In this document: one piece after another, positions 29,401 to 36,017 of the stretch
How the letters are laid out: every line of letters begins with the position of its first letter
Position numbering within the stretch: position 1 is the stretch's first letter
Source of the DNA: CAWGYT01 sp963826795
GTDB lineage: Bacteria; Planctomycetota; Planctomycetia; Pirellulales; Pirellulaceae
Reading direction: 5' to 3'
NCBI GenBank assembly: GCA_963826795.1
Contig: CAWGYT010000003.1
Coordinates: 344,659 to 408,658 of the forward strand
Length of the DNA stretch: 64,000 nucleotides
Position numbers and translations under genes: made by a program
Notes under the pieces: model-generated
Seen by the model: the letters and a program-made list of their open reading frames with translations, nothing else
Database searches by the model: none
What the model was told of the DNA's origin: nothing

Positions 29401-30297
29401 TTGTCTTCCTCCATCGACGATCCCCGCGTGATGCAATCCACCGTCAGCGACTACGGCCGACTCCAGCAGCTGGCCGCCCAGGTGCAGACGCAGATTGTCC
29501 AGCCGACGGCCGCCCGCGACCCCGCCGGCAACGCCCAGCAATTGGCCGAGTTGGAGGCAGCAGCCGGTCAGCTGGAGATCCGCATCACCGCAGACCATCA
29601 GGCGCACGCCGAGGCGACGCGGGCGGTCGAAGGCGCGGCCGGCCAATTGGCGACGGCCCTCCGTTACGTGGATCAGTCCCAACGCGATGGGATCCCCGAC
29701 AGCTCGCTGACCGCCCGCTGCGTCCGTGACATTCGGGCGCTGGAGGCCGAAGTGGACCAGCTGCGCCGGCGGCTGCAGGTGGCACACGACGATTGGCAAC
29801 GAGTGGACGACGCAGCGGTAGGTCTGCACGCCAAGCTCGGCGAACAATCCGCGCTGCTTGGCGGTGAATTGCAAGCGGCCCAGTCCTCGGTCGAAGCGCT
29901 GCAGCGGGCCTCGCGCGAGGTGTTTGAGGCCTCGCGCTGGACGGGAGGGCATGGCGTCCAGATCCCGGGAGCGCCGGGAGCTCAGGAATTGGAGCGGGCG
30001 CGCCGTGCGCTCCAGGGGGGCGACTACCAGATGATGATTGACTTGAGCCGAGCGGCGACGCTCGCGGCGCAGTACGCCATGGAACGCGCCCAGCGCGAGG
30101 TCCAGCGGCGTCAGCGCGAGGCCGCGCGGGCGGCCGAAGCGGCTCGGCGGGCCGAGGCGGCTCGGCGCCGCCAATCGTCAGGTCCGAGCATCAACTTCGG
30201 TGGTTCCAGCTTCGGTGGTTCCCGCTCGTCCGGTGGCCCTTCGGCATCGCGACCCAGCGGCGGCTCGAACTCCGGCTTCAGCCGCTCCGGCTGGTGA
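26491..30297 (+). CDS. Large membrane-anchored coiled-coil protein with Gly/Ser tail, unknown function
   Basis: This 1268-residue protein has a signal-like N-terminus (FTFAVAITLLRVAQLPAQ). An extracytoplasmic alpha/beta domain (residues about 30-150) faintly resembles TPM/YgcG domains (DGAVFVLFLQERRFSYFGSD). A coiled coil and one transmembrane helix (about 385-407, TVLATVLILAVALLIVLIWL) are followed by some 800 residues of mostly helical, Gln/Ala/Glu/Arg-rich coiled coil. The end is a Gly/Ser-rich tail (GGSSFGGSRSSGG) closing in Trp, which is how YgcG/TPM proteins often end. The topology suggests a cytoplasmic coiled-coil rod tethered to the membrane. I do not recognise the family. Its stop is 42 nt from the convergent metallopeptidase. 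Confidence 0.75.
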   Translation: MNTFRFTFAVAITLLRVAQLPAQTTPGAVEVRQATEVIDRWRPDQHLYVKGDLGVTAARYAELESWLDEHGPHWTIVLLRQAEDESYRAADGRTFRGMDAVEHALGHGLANRTAFGQLEHPQTHETDGAVFVLFLQERRFSYFGSDAQDRRGLGESHWQGELDRPAARAMQGGGRILDAVKDTVTLINSRLDKAIAAEAAQRERAEVERLRARAEVEADIQQARELIAAVSAAAVQVRTESPAATGSLIAPPVEPWQAQLETLAQQLNDENVRTSGQATSAISAEINRYLDLYAARQSFAESAKRLDQRRQELARRAGSLEVVPLRQFASSLSAAQNQYAQADPEFLLSLRRAGAALDQAESQIGAEEERQRQRSARRQLIRRTVLATVLILAVALLIVLIWLNRRRAATRLKAIRAFVEREKSVRAEMDRVLELFDRSREILGSRDRVVQRGYDGQTRTLSDQTFQTVDDLLIMSNEVDRVMDEARELIYPKNPISRLQSLFSGTRYERGINRISGEPLQFHENQGIPAILRPEVEQDGPPPEVVSLTFEQVFSAFHERGQTATKTLDKIENSLLEVNDQLSQVQARIDEATQIEKDLGEAQEADGFFDVPNFFDVLLPSAQADQDQADELAGVDPVRAVEGLVPQASRKINEALALAGALQAARDDVFPSFDEHAPRLQTLGYDTQWIQQTVQALGETANQLFAEAAEHSVANRLEDFKESLTQLAIRVPRCADLATQLDTEHAPALDALQHQIQQARSQIAERLQLEASHCLTEPEADLDQRLRTLREQFAAARVALQQGGDQVAAKASAVLTEGVASASDAIQRSLHVLHEFEQLVQQRQGAYGDVRARLPRVEAVLHETRQQYAPAALSLRAGDASYPDEHATVDSRWQDAADHLNDAQQGLDHVESVWRAGRLLQADAELQAISQATTLAEAALQDVQQHAERLEAQRRENASKLTQLADRVRRLSSSIDDPRVMQSTVSDYGRLQQLAAQVQTQIVQPTAARDPAGNAQQLAELEAAAGQLEIRITADHQAHAEATRAVEGAAGQLATALRYVDQSQRDGIPDSSLTARCVRDIRALEAEVDQLRRRLQVAHDDWQRVDDAAVGLHAKLGEQSALLGGELQAAQSSVEALQRASREVFEASRWTGGHGVQIPGAPGAQELERARRALQGGDYQMMIDLSRAATLAAQYAMERAQREVQRRQREAARAAEAARRAEAARRRQSSGPSINFGGSSFGGSRSSGGPSASRPSGGSNSGFSRSGW

Positions 30298-30338
30298 CCA
30301 CGCCTCGGGCGTCTCGCGCGTCGGCCGCCAAGCTGCGC

Positions 30339-30941
30339 TCAACGCGCCTGCGTCTGGCGAGGATCGGTCACCCGAATCAGCTTGGGATGGGGCACCCGCG
30401 TTCCATAGACTCGCCCGTGCTGGCGAAACAATTCCGCGAAGTTCAGCTGCAGGAACTCGTACAGTTCGGGCGGAGGGGACTGCCGCAGCCAATCGTTCGC
30501 GTAGACCTGCATCTGGGCATCGTATTCGGCTTGCGAGGTGGTGTGGACGTAGCACCGTCCCGGGTGACGGCGCAGGTCCCCGTCAAAGTCGGGACTGATG
30601 TGCCAGAGCTCATGCAGAATCGTGACCAGTTTCTCGTGGAGATCGACGTCCATGAAACGCGGCAGGTAAAACGTCAGCACGTAGAGCATCTCGCGTCCAC
30701 GTTGATCGAACAGCCGTTGAACGGTGTACTCTGTGCCGCGCCGTTTCGTCACGAGACCGCCGCCTTGAAAACGCATCGGCGTCAGCGACGCGTAGATGCC
30801 GTGACGCGTGCGCTTGCGGGCCTGCGCGAACGAAAAGGCGACCCGCGAGAGATCAACGTGAGCCAACTCCGGGAGCCGATCGACCATGTCGCTCACGACC
30901 CGGCGGATACTTGCAGTGAAGTCGAAACCGTGACGTTCCAT
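30339..30941 (-). CDS. Putative zinc metallopeptidase (HExxH)
   Basis: ATG 30941 gives 200 residues beginning MERHGFDFTASIRRVVSDMV; the frame is open to 30995 but less convincing. The motif HELWHISPDFDGDLRRH (HExxH plus a downstream His) is the zinc site of an uncharacterised putative metallopeptidase family. Surrounding sequence (RGREMLYVLTFYLPRFMDVDLHEKLVTIL) supports a small globular enzyme. There is no signal peptide, so it is probably cytoplasmic. It converges with the long coiled-coil gene. The substrate is unknown. Confidence 0.7.
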   Translation of the reverse strand: MERHGFDFTASIRRVVSDMVDRLPELAHVDLSRVAFSFAQARKRTRHGIYASLTPMRFQGGGLVTKRRGTEYTVQRLFDQRGREMLYVLTFYLPRFMDVDLHEKLVTILHELWHISPDFDGDLRRHPGRCYVHTTSQAEYDAQMQVYANDWLRQSPPPELYEFLQLNFAELFRQHGRVYGTRVPHPKLIRVTDPRQTQAR

Positions 30942-30997
30942 GCCGGGTTCTGGGGACGTGGGGGCCGTGATGGGTCCAGGGCGTTCCACGAGCACGC

Positions 30998-31045
30998 GAC
31001 AGCGCGATCGACAGCGCGATCGACAGCACGATGTACAGCGCGATG
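30998..31045. repeat. Tandem repeat, period 12, four copies
   Basis: Units GACAGCGCGATC (twice, perfect) then two degenerate copies (GACAGCACGATG, TACAGCGCGATG) lie in the gap upstream of the metallopeptidase gene. The repeat belongs to the pattern of short tandem duplications seen across the window. Confidence 0.8.
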
Positions 31046-31191
31046 TGTTGTGTCACGTGTGGGTGCCTTCGGCCAACGTCCGCGCCACAGGCGACTGCAG
31101 CACGATCGATGGCAAGACGAAAACGCGGATCGTAACCGGGGTCAGATCCGCGCTGAGTCTACCAGATTTGAAGGGCCAAGGGGGCCATCAA

Positions 31192-31852
31192 TTACGACTC
31201 GTCGGCGTCGCCGGGCGCATCCTCGGCAGGCGCGGATTTGCTTGCGGTCGATACGGTGCTCTGCGCCGCGTCGTCGCCCTCGGTCGCGTCGTCGTCGAAC
31301 GCGGGCCGCTGGCTCACTTCCGAAACACGGTCTCGCACGCCCACCAGTTCCAGGATGGCGCAAGCGCCGGCATCTCCGAGGCGGGGAGCGGCGAGCTTGA
31401 GGATCCGCGTGTAACCGCCCGGGCGATCGGCGAAGCGTGGGGCGATGTCCTCGAACAAGATCCGCACGGCCTGCTTATCTCCCAGCAGCTGGATGGCCCG
31501 GCGCCGTGCCGCCACGGCCGGCGCGATCGCGGCGCTCCATTGCTGCCACTCGATCGCTCTGCCGCCAAGCCTTCCACTTCTCGCTCCCTCGCTCGGCGCT
31601 CGTCTGATACTGACGCGCCGCTTCCAGGTGGCTCAGCGAATGGCGGGCGATCGTAATGCACTTTTCGACCAAGGGCCGAACTTCCTTCGCCTTGGGCAAG
31701 GTGGTGACGATTCGTCCTTTGACCTTGGGGGCGTTCGAATCCAGCTCGGCGTCCCGCTCCGTCAGGAACAGGCTACTGGCCAGATTGCGCAGCAACGCCT
31801 TGCGGTGGCTTGAGGATCTGCCGAGATGTCGGCCTCGCTTACGGTGTCGCAT
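31192..31852 (-). CDS. rplQ: 50S ribosomal protein L17, frameshifted
   Basis: The N-terminus MRHRKRGRHLGRSSSHRKALLRNLASSLFLTERD is unmistakable L17. The frame breaks near 31550: after LEAARQYQTSAERGSEKWKA the true continuation is IEWQQWSAAIAPAVAARRRA and then IQLLGDKQAVRILFEDIAPR in the other frame, ending at 31192. The C-terminus carries an acidic Ala/Asp/Ser-rich tail of about 45 residues beyond the L17 core. L17 is essential in the large subunit, so the break is almost certainly a sequencing or assembly error. It is the last gene of the rpmJ-rpsM-rpsK-rpoA-rplQ block. Confidence 0.92.
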
Positions 31853-31926
31853 CGGTCTATTCGCTCTATGCTAAAACGATTTCCATCGGGGAGGGTGGCA
31901 GCCGTTCACCTGCAGCGGCCAATCAG

Positions 31927-32002
31927 CAGTCGCTCGTCGGCAGTCGCTCGTCTGCAGGCCATGACTCTAGCTTCATGACTCTAACCTTCATGACTCTAAC
32001 TT
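31927..32002. repeat. Two adjacent tandem duplications between rpoA and rplQ
   Basis: CAGTCGCTCGTCGG is duplicated (31927-31940, 31941-31954). It is followed by three copies of a 14-15 bp unit, CATGACTCTAGCTT and close variants (31960-32002). The last copy overlaps the rpoA stop codon region, so the array includes the end of the coding sequence. Confidence 0.8.
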
Positions 32003-32976
32003 GTGGCGGGAACTCGCATGCCCAAATGCAGCCCCAGGTCGCTCAGTCGCTCGCGGACTTCGGTCAGCGTCGTATCGCCGAAATTGCGGACTTCCAGAAG
32101 TTGGTCCTCGGTTAACTGAACCAAGTCCCGGACCGTTCCGATCCCTTCCGACTCCAGGCAGTTGCTGGCCCGCACCGACAGTCTCAGCTCGGCCAGCCGC
32201 ATGTTCAGCTTGGATTCCAACACGGCGTCGGTTCCCGTTCCGCCTCGGGGCGGGGACTGAACCTTGGGGCCCAATTCCGAGTACTGGACGAACGGATTCA
32301 AGTGCTTGCGAAGGATCTTGGCCGACTCGACCAGCGCCATTTCGGGGCTGATTGAACCATTCGTCCAGATTTCAATGTCCAGTTTGTCGTAGTTCGTCTT
32401 TTGACCGACGCGCGTTTCTTCGACGCCGTATCGAACCCGGGTCACGGGGCTGTAGACCGCATCGATCGGAATCACGCCAATCTCGTGCTCGGTCGTGCTG
32501 TGTTCCGTGGCAGGCACGTAGCCTCGACCGTTTTCGACGACCATCTCCATGAAAAACGGCACATCATCGGTCAAGGTGGCGATCACCAAATCCTTGTTAA
32601 TGACCGCCACGTCGGCGTCCGTCTGGACGTCGGCTCCGGTGATCGGTCCCTTTTCAGCTTTGTCGATCGTGATCACGCGGGTTTCGGTCGTGTGCTTCTT
32701 GACCACCAGGGACTTGACGTTCAACACGATATCCGTCAGGTCCTCAAGGATTCCGGGGATCGTGCTGAATTCATGCTGGGCACCGCGAATCTTGATTTGC
32801 GTGACGGCGCTGCCTTCCAGACTCGACAGCAAGATCCGCCGCATGCTGTTGCCGATGGTCGCACCAAACCCGCGATCAAACGGCTCGGCGTAAAACTTGC
32901 CGTAGGTGGAAGTGAGCGTTTCCGTTTCGCAATTCACGACGCTGGGAAGTTCCAGACCACGCCACCGAATGTGCAT
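31996..32976 (-). CDS. rpoA: DNA-directed RNA polymerase subunit alpha
   Basis: This 326-residue protein is full length. The N-terminal assembly domain is clear (FYAEPFDRGFGATIGNSMRR, then ILLSSLEGSAVTQIKI, EFSTIPGILEDLTDI). After a linker, the C-terminal DNA-binding domain follows (SVRASNCLESEGIGTVRDL and FGDTTLTEVRERLSDLGLHL). A strong GGAGG ribosome-binding site precedes the ATG at 32976. Gene order rpsK-rpoA-rplQ is conserved, but rpsD is missing from its common place between rpsK and rpoA; a 198-nt gap lies there. Confidence 0.98.
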   Translation of the reverse strand: MHIRWRGLELPSVVNCETETLTSTYGKFYAEPFDRGFGATIGNSMRRILLSSLEGSAVTQIKIRGAQHEFSTIPGILEDLTDIVLNVKSLVVKKHTTETRVITIDKAEKGPITGADVQTDADVAVINKDLVIATLTDDVPFFMEMVVENGRGYVPATEHSTTEHEIGVIPIDAVYSPVTRVRYGVEETRVGQKTNYDKLDIEIWTNGSISPEMALVESAKILRKHLNPFVQYSELGPKVQSPPRGGTGTDAVLESKLNMRLAELRLSVRASNCLESEGIGTVRDLVQLTEDQLLEVRNFGDTTLTEVRERLSDLGLHLGMRVPATS

Positions 32977-33174
32977 TGTAGCCTCCGTAGAAAATCAGGA
33001 TCCGCTCAGCAAATCAGGCGAATTGGTTAGCCTCAGCGGGGGGATCGTTTGCGATCACAGGTCAGTTTGAATCACGGCGGTGCGGGCCCGGCCTGCTTCG
33101 ACGTGCGGCGATGTCCAACGACCCAACATCGCCCCAGTTTTTTAAGGAATGTTTTCGCGCCCAGCGGCCGTGCC

Positions 33175-33561
33175 CTAGACGCGGCGTTTCTTCGGCGGAC
33201 GGCAGCCGTTGTGGGGAATCGGCGTCACATCTTCCAGTGACTTGACGTTGAGGCCGGCCGACTGCAAGGCCGTGATCGCACTCTCACGGCCCGAGCCAGG
33301 CCCCTTGACCCGCACGTCGATATCCTTGACACCAAATTTCAAGGCCTTTTCGGCCGCCTGCTGCGCCGCGCACTGCCCAGCGAACGGCGTGCTCTTGCGA
33401 CTCCCCTTGAACCCGCAGGTTCCTGCGCTCGACCAGCACAAGGTGTCACCCTTGGTATCGGTGATCGTCACCGTCGTATTGTTGAACGTCGCGTGAATAT
33501 GAGCCACGGCGGCCGTGACGTTCCGACGCGTGCGACGTTTCTTCGTGGTGGACTTCGCCAC
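33175..33561 (-). CDS. rpsK: 30S ribosomal protein S11
   Basis: This 128-residue protein starts with GTG at 33561, preceded by GGAGG at a good distance. S11 hallmarks are AVAHIHATFNNTTVTITDTKGD, WSSAGTCGFKGSRKSTPFAG, VKGPGSGRESAI and the C-terminal DVTPIPHNGCRPPKKRRV. It is part of the 30S platform. It lies downstream of rpsM in the conserved ribosomal block. Confidence 0.98.
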   Translation of the reverse strand: MAKSTTKKRRTRRNVTAAVAHIHATFNNTTVTITDTKGDTLCWSSAGTCGFKGSRKSTPFAGQCAAQQAAEKALKFGVKDIDVRVKGPGSGRESAITALQSAGLNVKSLEDVTPIPHNGCRPPKKRRV

Positions 33562-33638
33562 GGGGATTAACCTCCAGACAGATTGCTCTTACCGTTGTTC
33601 GTTCGTCTGTTCGCAGGCAGGTCGCCTGCAGGTCTTGC

Positions 33639-34022
33639 TTATCTCAGGTCCTTGACGCCCTTCTTACCGGCCACCGTTTTCTTGGGGCCCTTTCGGGTTC
33701 GGGCGTTGGTTCGCGTTCGTTGCCCTCGGACCGGTAAGCCACGCCGATGTCGCACGCCGCGATAGCAACCGATGTCACGCAGCCGCGAGACATTCTGTGC
33801 CAACTGGCGTCGCAGCGGCCCCTCCACCACGTAGTCCCGTTCCAGCAGCGCCGCCAAGCGGCCCAGCTCGTCCTCGGCCAGTTCGCGGGCCGGCTTGTCC
33901 GGGTTAATCCCCGCGTTGTGGCACAGCTCACGAGCCGTTTGGTGGCCCACGCCATACAGATAGGTCAGTGAAATCACCGTCTTGCGGTCGTTCGGAATAT
34001 CCACACCCAAGATACGCGGCAT
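33639..34022 (-). CDS. rpsM: 30S ribosomal protein S13
   Basis: ATG 34022 was chosen, giving 127 residues from MPRILGVDIPNDRKTVISLTYL; a longer frame to 34241 overlaps rpmJ and is not supported. The helix-two-turn-helix (YGVGHQTARELCHNAGI) and the basic tail (HRRGLPVRGQRTRTNARTRK) are typical of S13, which contacts the 30S head and P-site tRNA. AGGGG lies upstream. It sits between rpmJ and rpsK. Confidence 0.97.
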   Translation of the reverse strand: MPRILGVDIPNDRKTVISLTYLYGVGHQTARELCHNAGINPDKPARELAEDELGRLAALLERDYVVEGPLRRQLAQNVSRLRDIGCYRGVRHRRGLPVRGQRTRTNARTRKGPKKTVAGKKGVKDLR

Positions 34023-34084
34023 CGAAGCAACCCCTGTCAGTCTTAATTTCGTTGTTTTTTCGAACTTGCAGCGATTCGCCCAGA

Positions 34085-34279
34085 TCACCTGCGACCCCGA
34101 CACGCCGTTGCCTCGCCCAGCGTCGCAACTCGTTCGCCCACGCGCCGCGCCGGTTCGCCGGTCGCTGAGCCCTGTCGCTGCTTGTGACGCGGGTTGCTGC
34201 AGATCACATAGATGCGTCCCTGGCGGCGAATGACTTTGCAATTCCCGCAGATTCGCTTGACGCTGGATCGAACTTTCAT
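34085..34279 (-). CDS. rpmJ: 50S ribosomal protein L36 with C-terminal extension
   Basis: The first 37 residues (MKVRSSVKRICGNCKVIRRQ, then GRIYVICSNPRHKQRQG) are a complete L36 with the CxxC...C...H zinc site. The frame does not stop there but runs 27 more residues, giving 64. L36 normally ends at about this glycine; a single C-to-G change in the next codon (TCA to TGA) would restore the usual stop. The tail may be a sequence error or a real read-through. It heads the block upstream of rpsM. Confidence 0.92.
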   Translation of the reverse strand: MKVRSSVKRICGNCKVIRRQGRIYVICSNPRHKQRQGSATGEPARRVGERVATLGEATACRGRR

Positions 34280-34327
34280 CGCTAGGCCTTGCTAAGAATC
34301 ACGAACGCTGTCGATAGGAAACCGCAC

Positions 34328-34355
34328 AGTATAGAGCATCCGGCGATCGCGTAAA
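34328..34355 (-). promoter_or_regulatory. Candidate promoter for the rpmJ-rpsM-rpsK-rpoA-rplQ block
   Basis: On the minus strand, TTTACG (34355-34350) and TATACT (34333-34328) are separated by 16 bp and lie about 50 bp ahead of the rpmJ ATG. The -10 is strong and the -35 moderate. Position and strand fit a promoter for the ribosomal block. Confidence 0.5.
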
Positions 34356-34454
34356 AGGCCCAAAACGCATCCACCGCCAACATTCTTTCGGCAGCTCGAG
34401 CGGGGGGCGAATTCGATCGGCCTGCAGGGCGTGGAGCTGGCCCAGAATGCACGA

Positions 34455-34487
34455 GACCCGCATGATGCGACAGGCGTCATGCGGGTC
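34455..34487. other. Strong hairpin in the rpmJ upstream region
   Basis: GACCCGCATGA and TCATGCGGGTC form a perfect 11-bp stem around an 11-nt loop. No U-tract follows on either strand, so it is not a standard intrinsic terminator. It lies about 100 bp upstream of the candidate rpmJ promoter. Confidence 0.7.
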
Positions 34488-34849
34488 ATCGAGCAGGCGA
34501 AGCAACAGAGAAAGAACTTTCGAACCTCAGTTCAAAAAGGAACTATCGAACCTCCAAGGAGTGATGAAGAAAGGGTTTCGTACGACAGCTTGAGAACGGG
34601 ATGATGGAACCTCCGAGGGAAAAAGGAAAAAGACGGACACGAAAACGAATCATTGCACGGGGCAGCGCAAGGGCACAGTCTGGGAGATCGCACGCAGGGT
34701 CAGTCGATTTTCGGTGATCCGGACCCGGCTGCGGGCGACGAACCGCTTCGGTTGAAACGGTGCGACGCACGGCTGGCGAGAGGTCATGGGGGATCGTCCG
34801 AGGTAGCACAGAGCAGATGAGACGGGGTTTCCGCGAATTCGCGGCTGCT

Positions 34850-34925
34850 CGTTTCGGCGGCCTGGCGATCTCAGAGAGACCCATGGCTTTGCGTCCCGAC
34901 CTCACGATCGGTTTGCCATTGTCGA
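34850..34925 (-). promoter_or_regulatory. Cyclic di-GMP-I (GEMM-I) type riboswitch aptamer
   Basis: On the minus strand the sequence has the GEMM-I core: ATGGCAAACC, a short stem capped by a GUGA (GNRA) tetraloop (GATC-GTGA-GGTC), then GGGACGCAAAGCCATGGG. A second stem GGTCTC-TCT-GAGATC and GCCAGGCCGCCGAAA follow. ATGGC and GCCAT pair as the outer stem. These conserved bases bind c-di-GMP in the known class. The next minus-strand gene is rpmJ, about 570 bp away. The controlled gene is unclear. Confidence 0.8.
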
Positions 34926-35163
34926 CGAGATGTCGATTCAGAAAGTGGAATTAGGGAAAGTGGAGTGACTAGGGTTTTGTTGGGGGTTTCGTGGAGGGGC
35001 TGGCCGTCGGTTCGGGCAGCTGCGTATCTAAAGGAAAAGTAGTTCAATTTCGGTAAGTGTCAAAAAAATTGTGGAAAGTGCGGTCGGTTTGCCCATGTCG
35101 TGTCAGCGGTTCACGGCGTTGCGTTCGACTTCGGGAGGGAACGACGCACCGCTTTTACGGAAC

Positions 35164-35230
35164 GGCGCATCGAAAAGCGGCGCATCGAAAAGCGGCGCGA
35201 TAGGAAGCGGCGCGATAGGAAGCGGCGCAC
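35164..35230. repeat. Tandem repeat, period 15, four and a half copies
   Basis: GGCGCATCGAAAAGC occurs twice, then GGCGCGATAGGAAGC twice, then a partial copy, all in register from 35164. The array borders the terminator at 35231. It looks like two successive rounds of duplication of one ancestral unit. Confidence 0.85.
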
Positions 35231-35267
35231 AAAAAAACGGCTCGGGTCTTTGAGGGACCTGAGCCGT
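35231..35267 (-). terminator. Intrinsic terminator of the 90-residue gene
   Basis: On the minus strand, ACGGCTCAGGTC pairs with GACCCGAGCCGT (one mismatch) and is followed by seven T. It lies about 90 nt past the stop of the gene at 35358-35630 and upstream of the riboswitch. Confidence 0.8.
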
Positions 35268-35357
35268 TTCGGAAGTCCGCGCTCGTTGGCTTCGCCGGGG
35301 TGGGTGGCGGTTCGGCGGGAGCCCAGCCTCTCCCGGGGGGCCGACCGGCGAGTTTCG

Positions 35358-35630
35358 CTAGGCCGATGCCAGCATCGCGTTGGCCACCTGGCGGTGCAGG
35401 TGGTCCATCCCGACGTGCGTGTCGAACAGTCGTAGCAAGAACCGACGGCCGGCGTTGGTGTGAACGCCGAGCTTGCGAACGGGTTGACGCGATTCGGCTT
35501 CGATGAAGGTGACGTTGGCGGGAGTGACGCTTTCGATCTTCACCTCGCTGCCGTCCAGTATGTACCGGACCGACAGCTCCAAGATCCGATTATTTTCCTC
35601 GTCCTCCCACTGTGCCGTGTAAGTTCCCAT
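35358..35630 (-). CDS. Small conserved-looking hypothetical protein
   Basis: This 90-residue soluble protein has a GGGAGTG ribosome-binding site just before the ATG at 35630. The sequence MGTYTAQWEDEENNRILELS, VRYILDGSEVKIESVTPANV and LGVHTNAGRRFLLRLFDTHV suggests a small beta-rich fold. I do not recognise the family. A good intrinsic terminator follows its stop, so it is likely a monocistronic real gene. Confidence 0.75.
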   Translation of the reverse strand: MGTYTAQWEDEENNRILELSVRYILDGSEVKIESVTPANVTFIEAESRQPVRKLGVHTNAGRRFLLRLFDTHVGMDHLHRQVANAMLASA

Positions 35631-36017
35631 CTGGTCACTCCCGTTTCAAATAGTTGGTCTCTGTTATGTAACGAAAAACGTTGCTGTGAACTCCGCAGTG
35701 TAATAGACCCGGTCGGCGTTGGCTATCCCAATCTTGCGTTAAGATTTCGCGTTTTTTCCCTTGAGGAGCGGACAGACGTCTTTCCCGCGGGCGAACGTAG
35801 TGTGGTTTAACCGGCGGCAAGGCGCACCCGGCGGGACGGCGCGACCCGGCGGGACGGCGCTGAGGCGGGCCAACTTACCGTTTCGGCCGATCGGCATATC
35901 ATGGAGCGTCACAATTTGATTGGGTGCTGTCTTGCCGCGCGGCCGGCTGGGGCGAGGGCCGGGCGTCGAGTTGACGCTCGAAGTCAAGCTGCGGCCCGGG
36001 TCGAGAAGGGGAACCAA
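35631..36017. other. Divergent intergenic region with short tandem duplication
   Basis: This is the region between the 90-residue gene and the PQQ-propeller gene. It contains a tandem duplication of an ACCCGGCGGGACGGCG-like unit at about 35826-35862. No supported gene or promoter is seen. Confidence 0.45.

Larger units (their letters stand above)
34280..35357. other. Gene-poor 1.1-kb regulatory region upstream of rpmJ
   Basis: I see no convincing protein gene here. Reading along the minus strand it contains a terminator (35231-35267), a c-di-GMP-I-type aptamer (34850-34925), three degenerate copies of a GGAGGTTC-containing unit (34515-34615), a strong hairpin (34455-34487) and the candidate rpmJ promoter. 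The AT-richer stretch at 34960-35080 contrasts with the surrounding high GC. Confidence 0.6.

Noticed and set aside
26923..30174. A 1083-codon open frame on the minus strand, antisense to the coiled-coil gene
   Set aside because: High GC gives long empty antisense frames. It has no recognisable domain and mirrors the codon pattern of the real plus-strand gene.
34649..34786. A 45-codon minus-strand frame downstream of the riboswitch (MTSRQPCVAPFQPKRF...)
   Set aside because: No ribosome-binding site and no conserved features; it could be reconsidered if transcribed.
34543..34905. A 120-codon minus-strand frame upstream of rpmJ
   Set aside because: Its start lies inside the riboswitch aptamer, and the sequence has no protein-like features.
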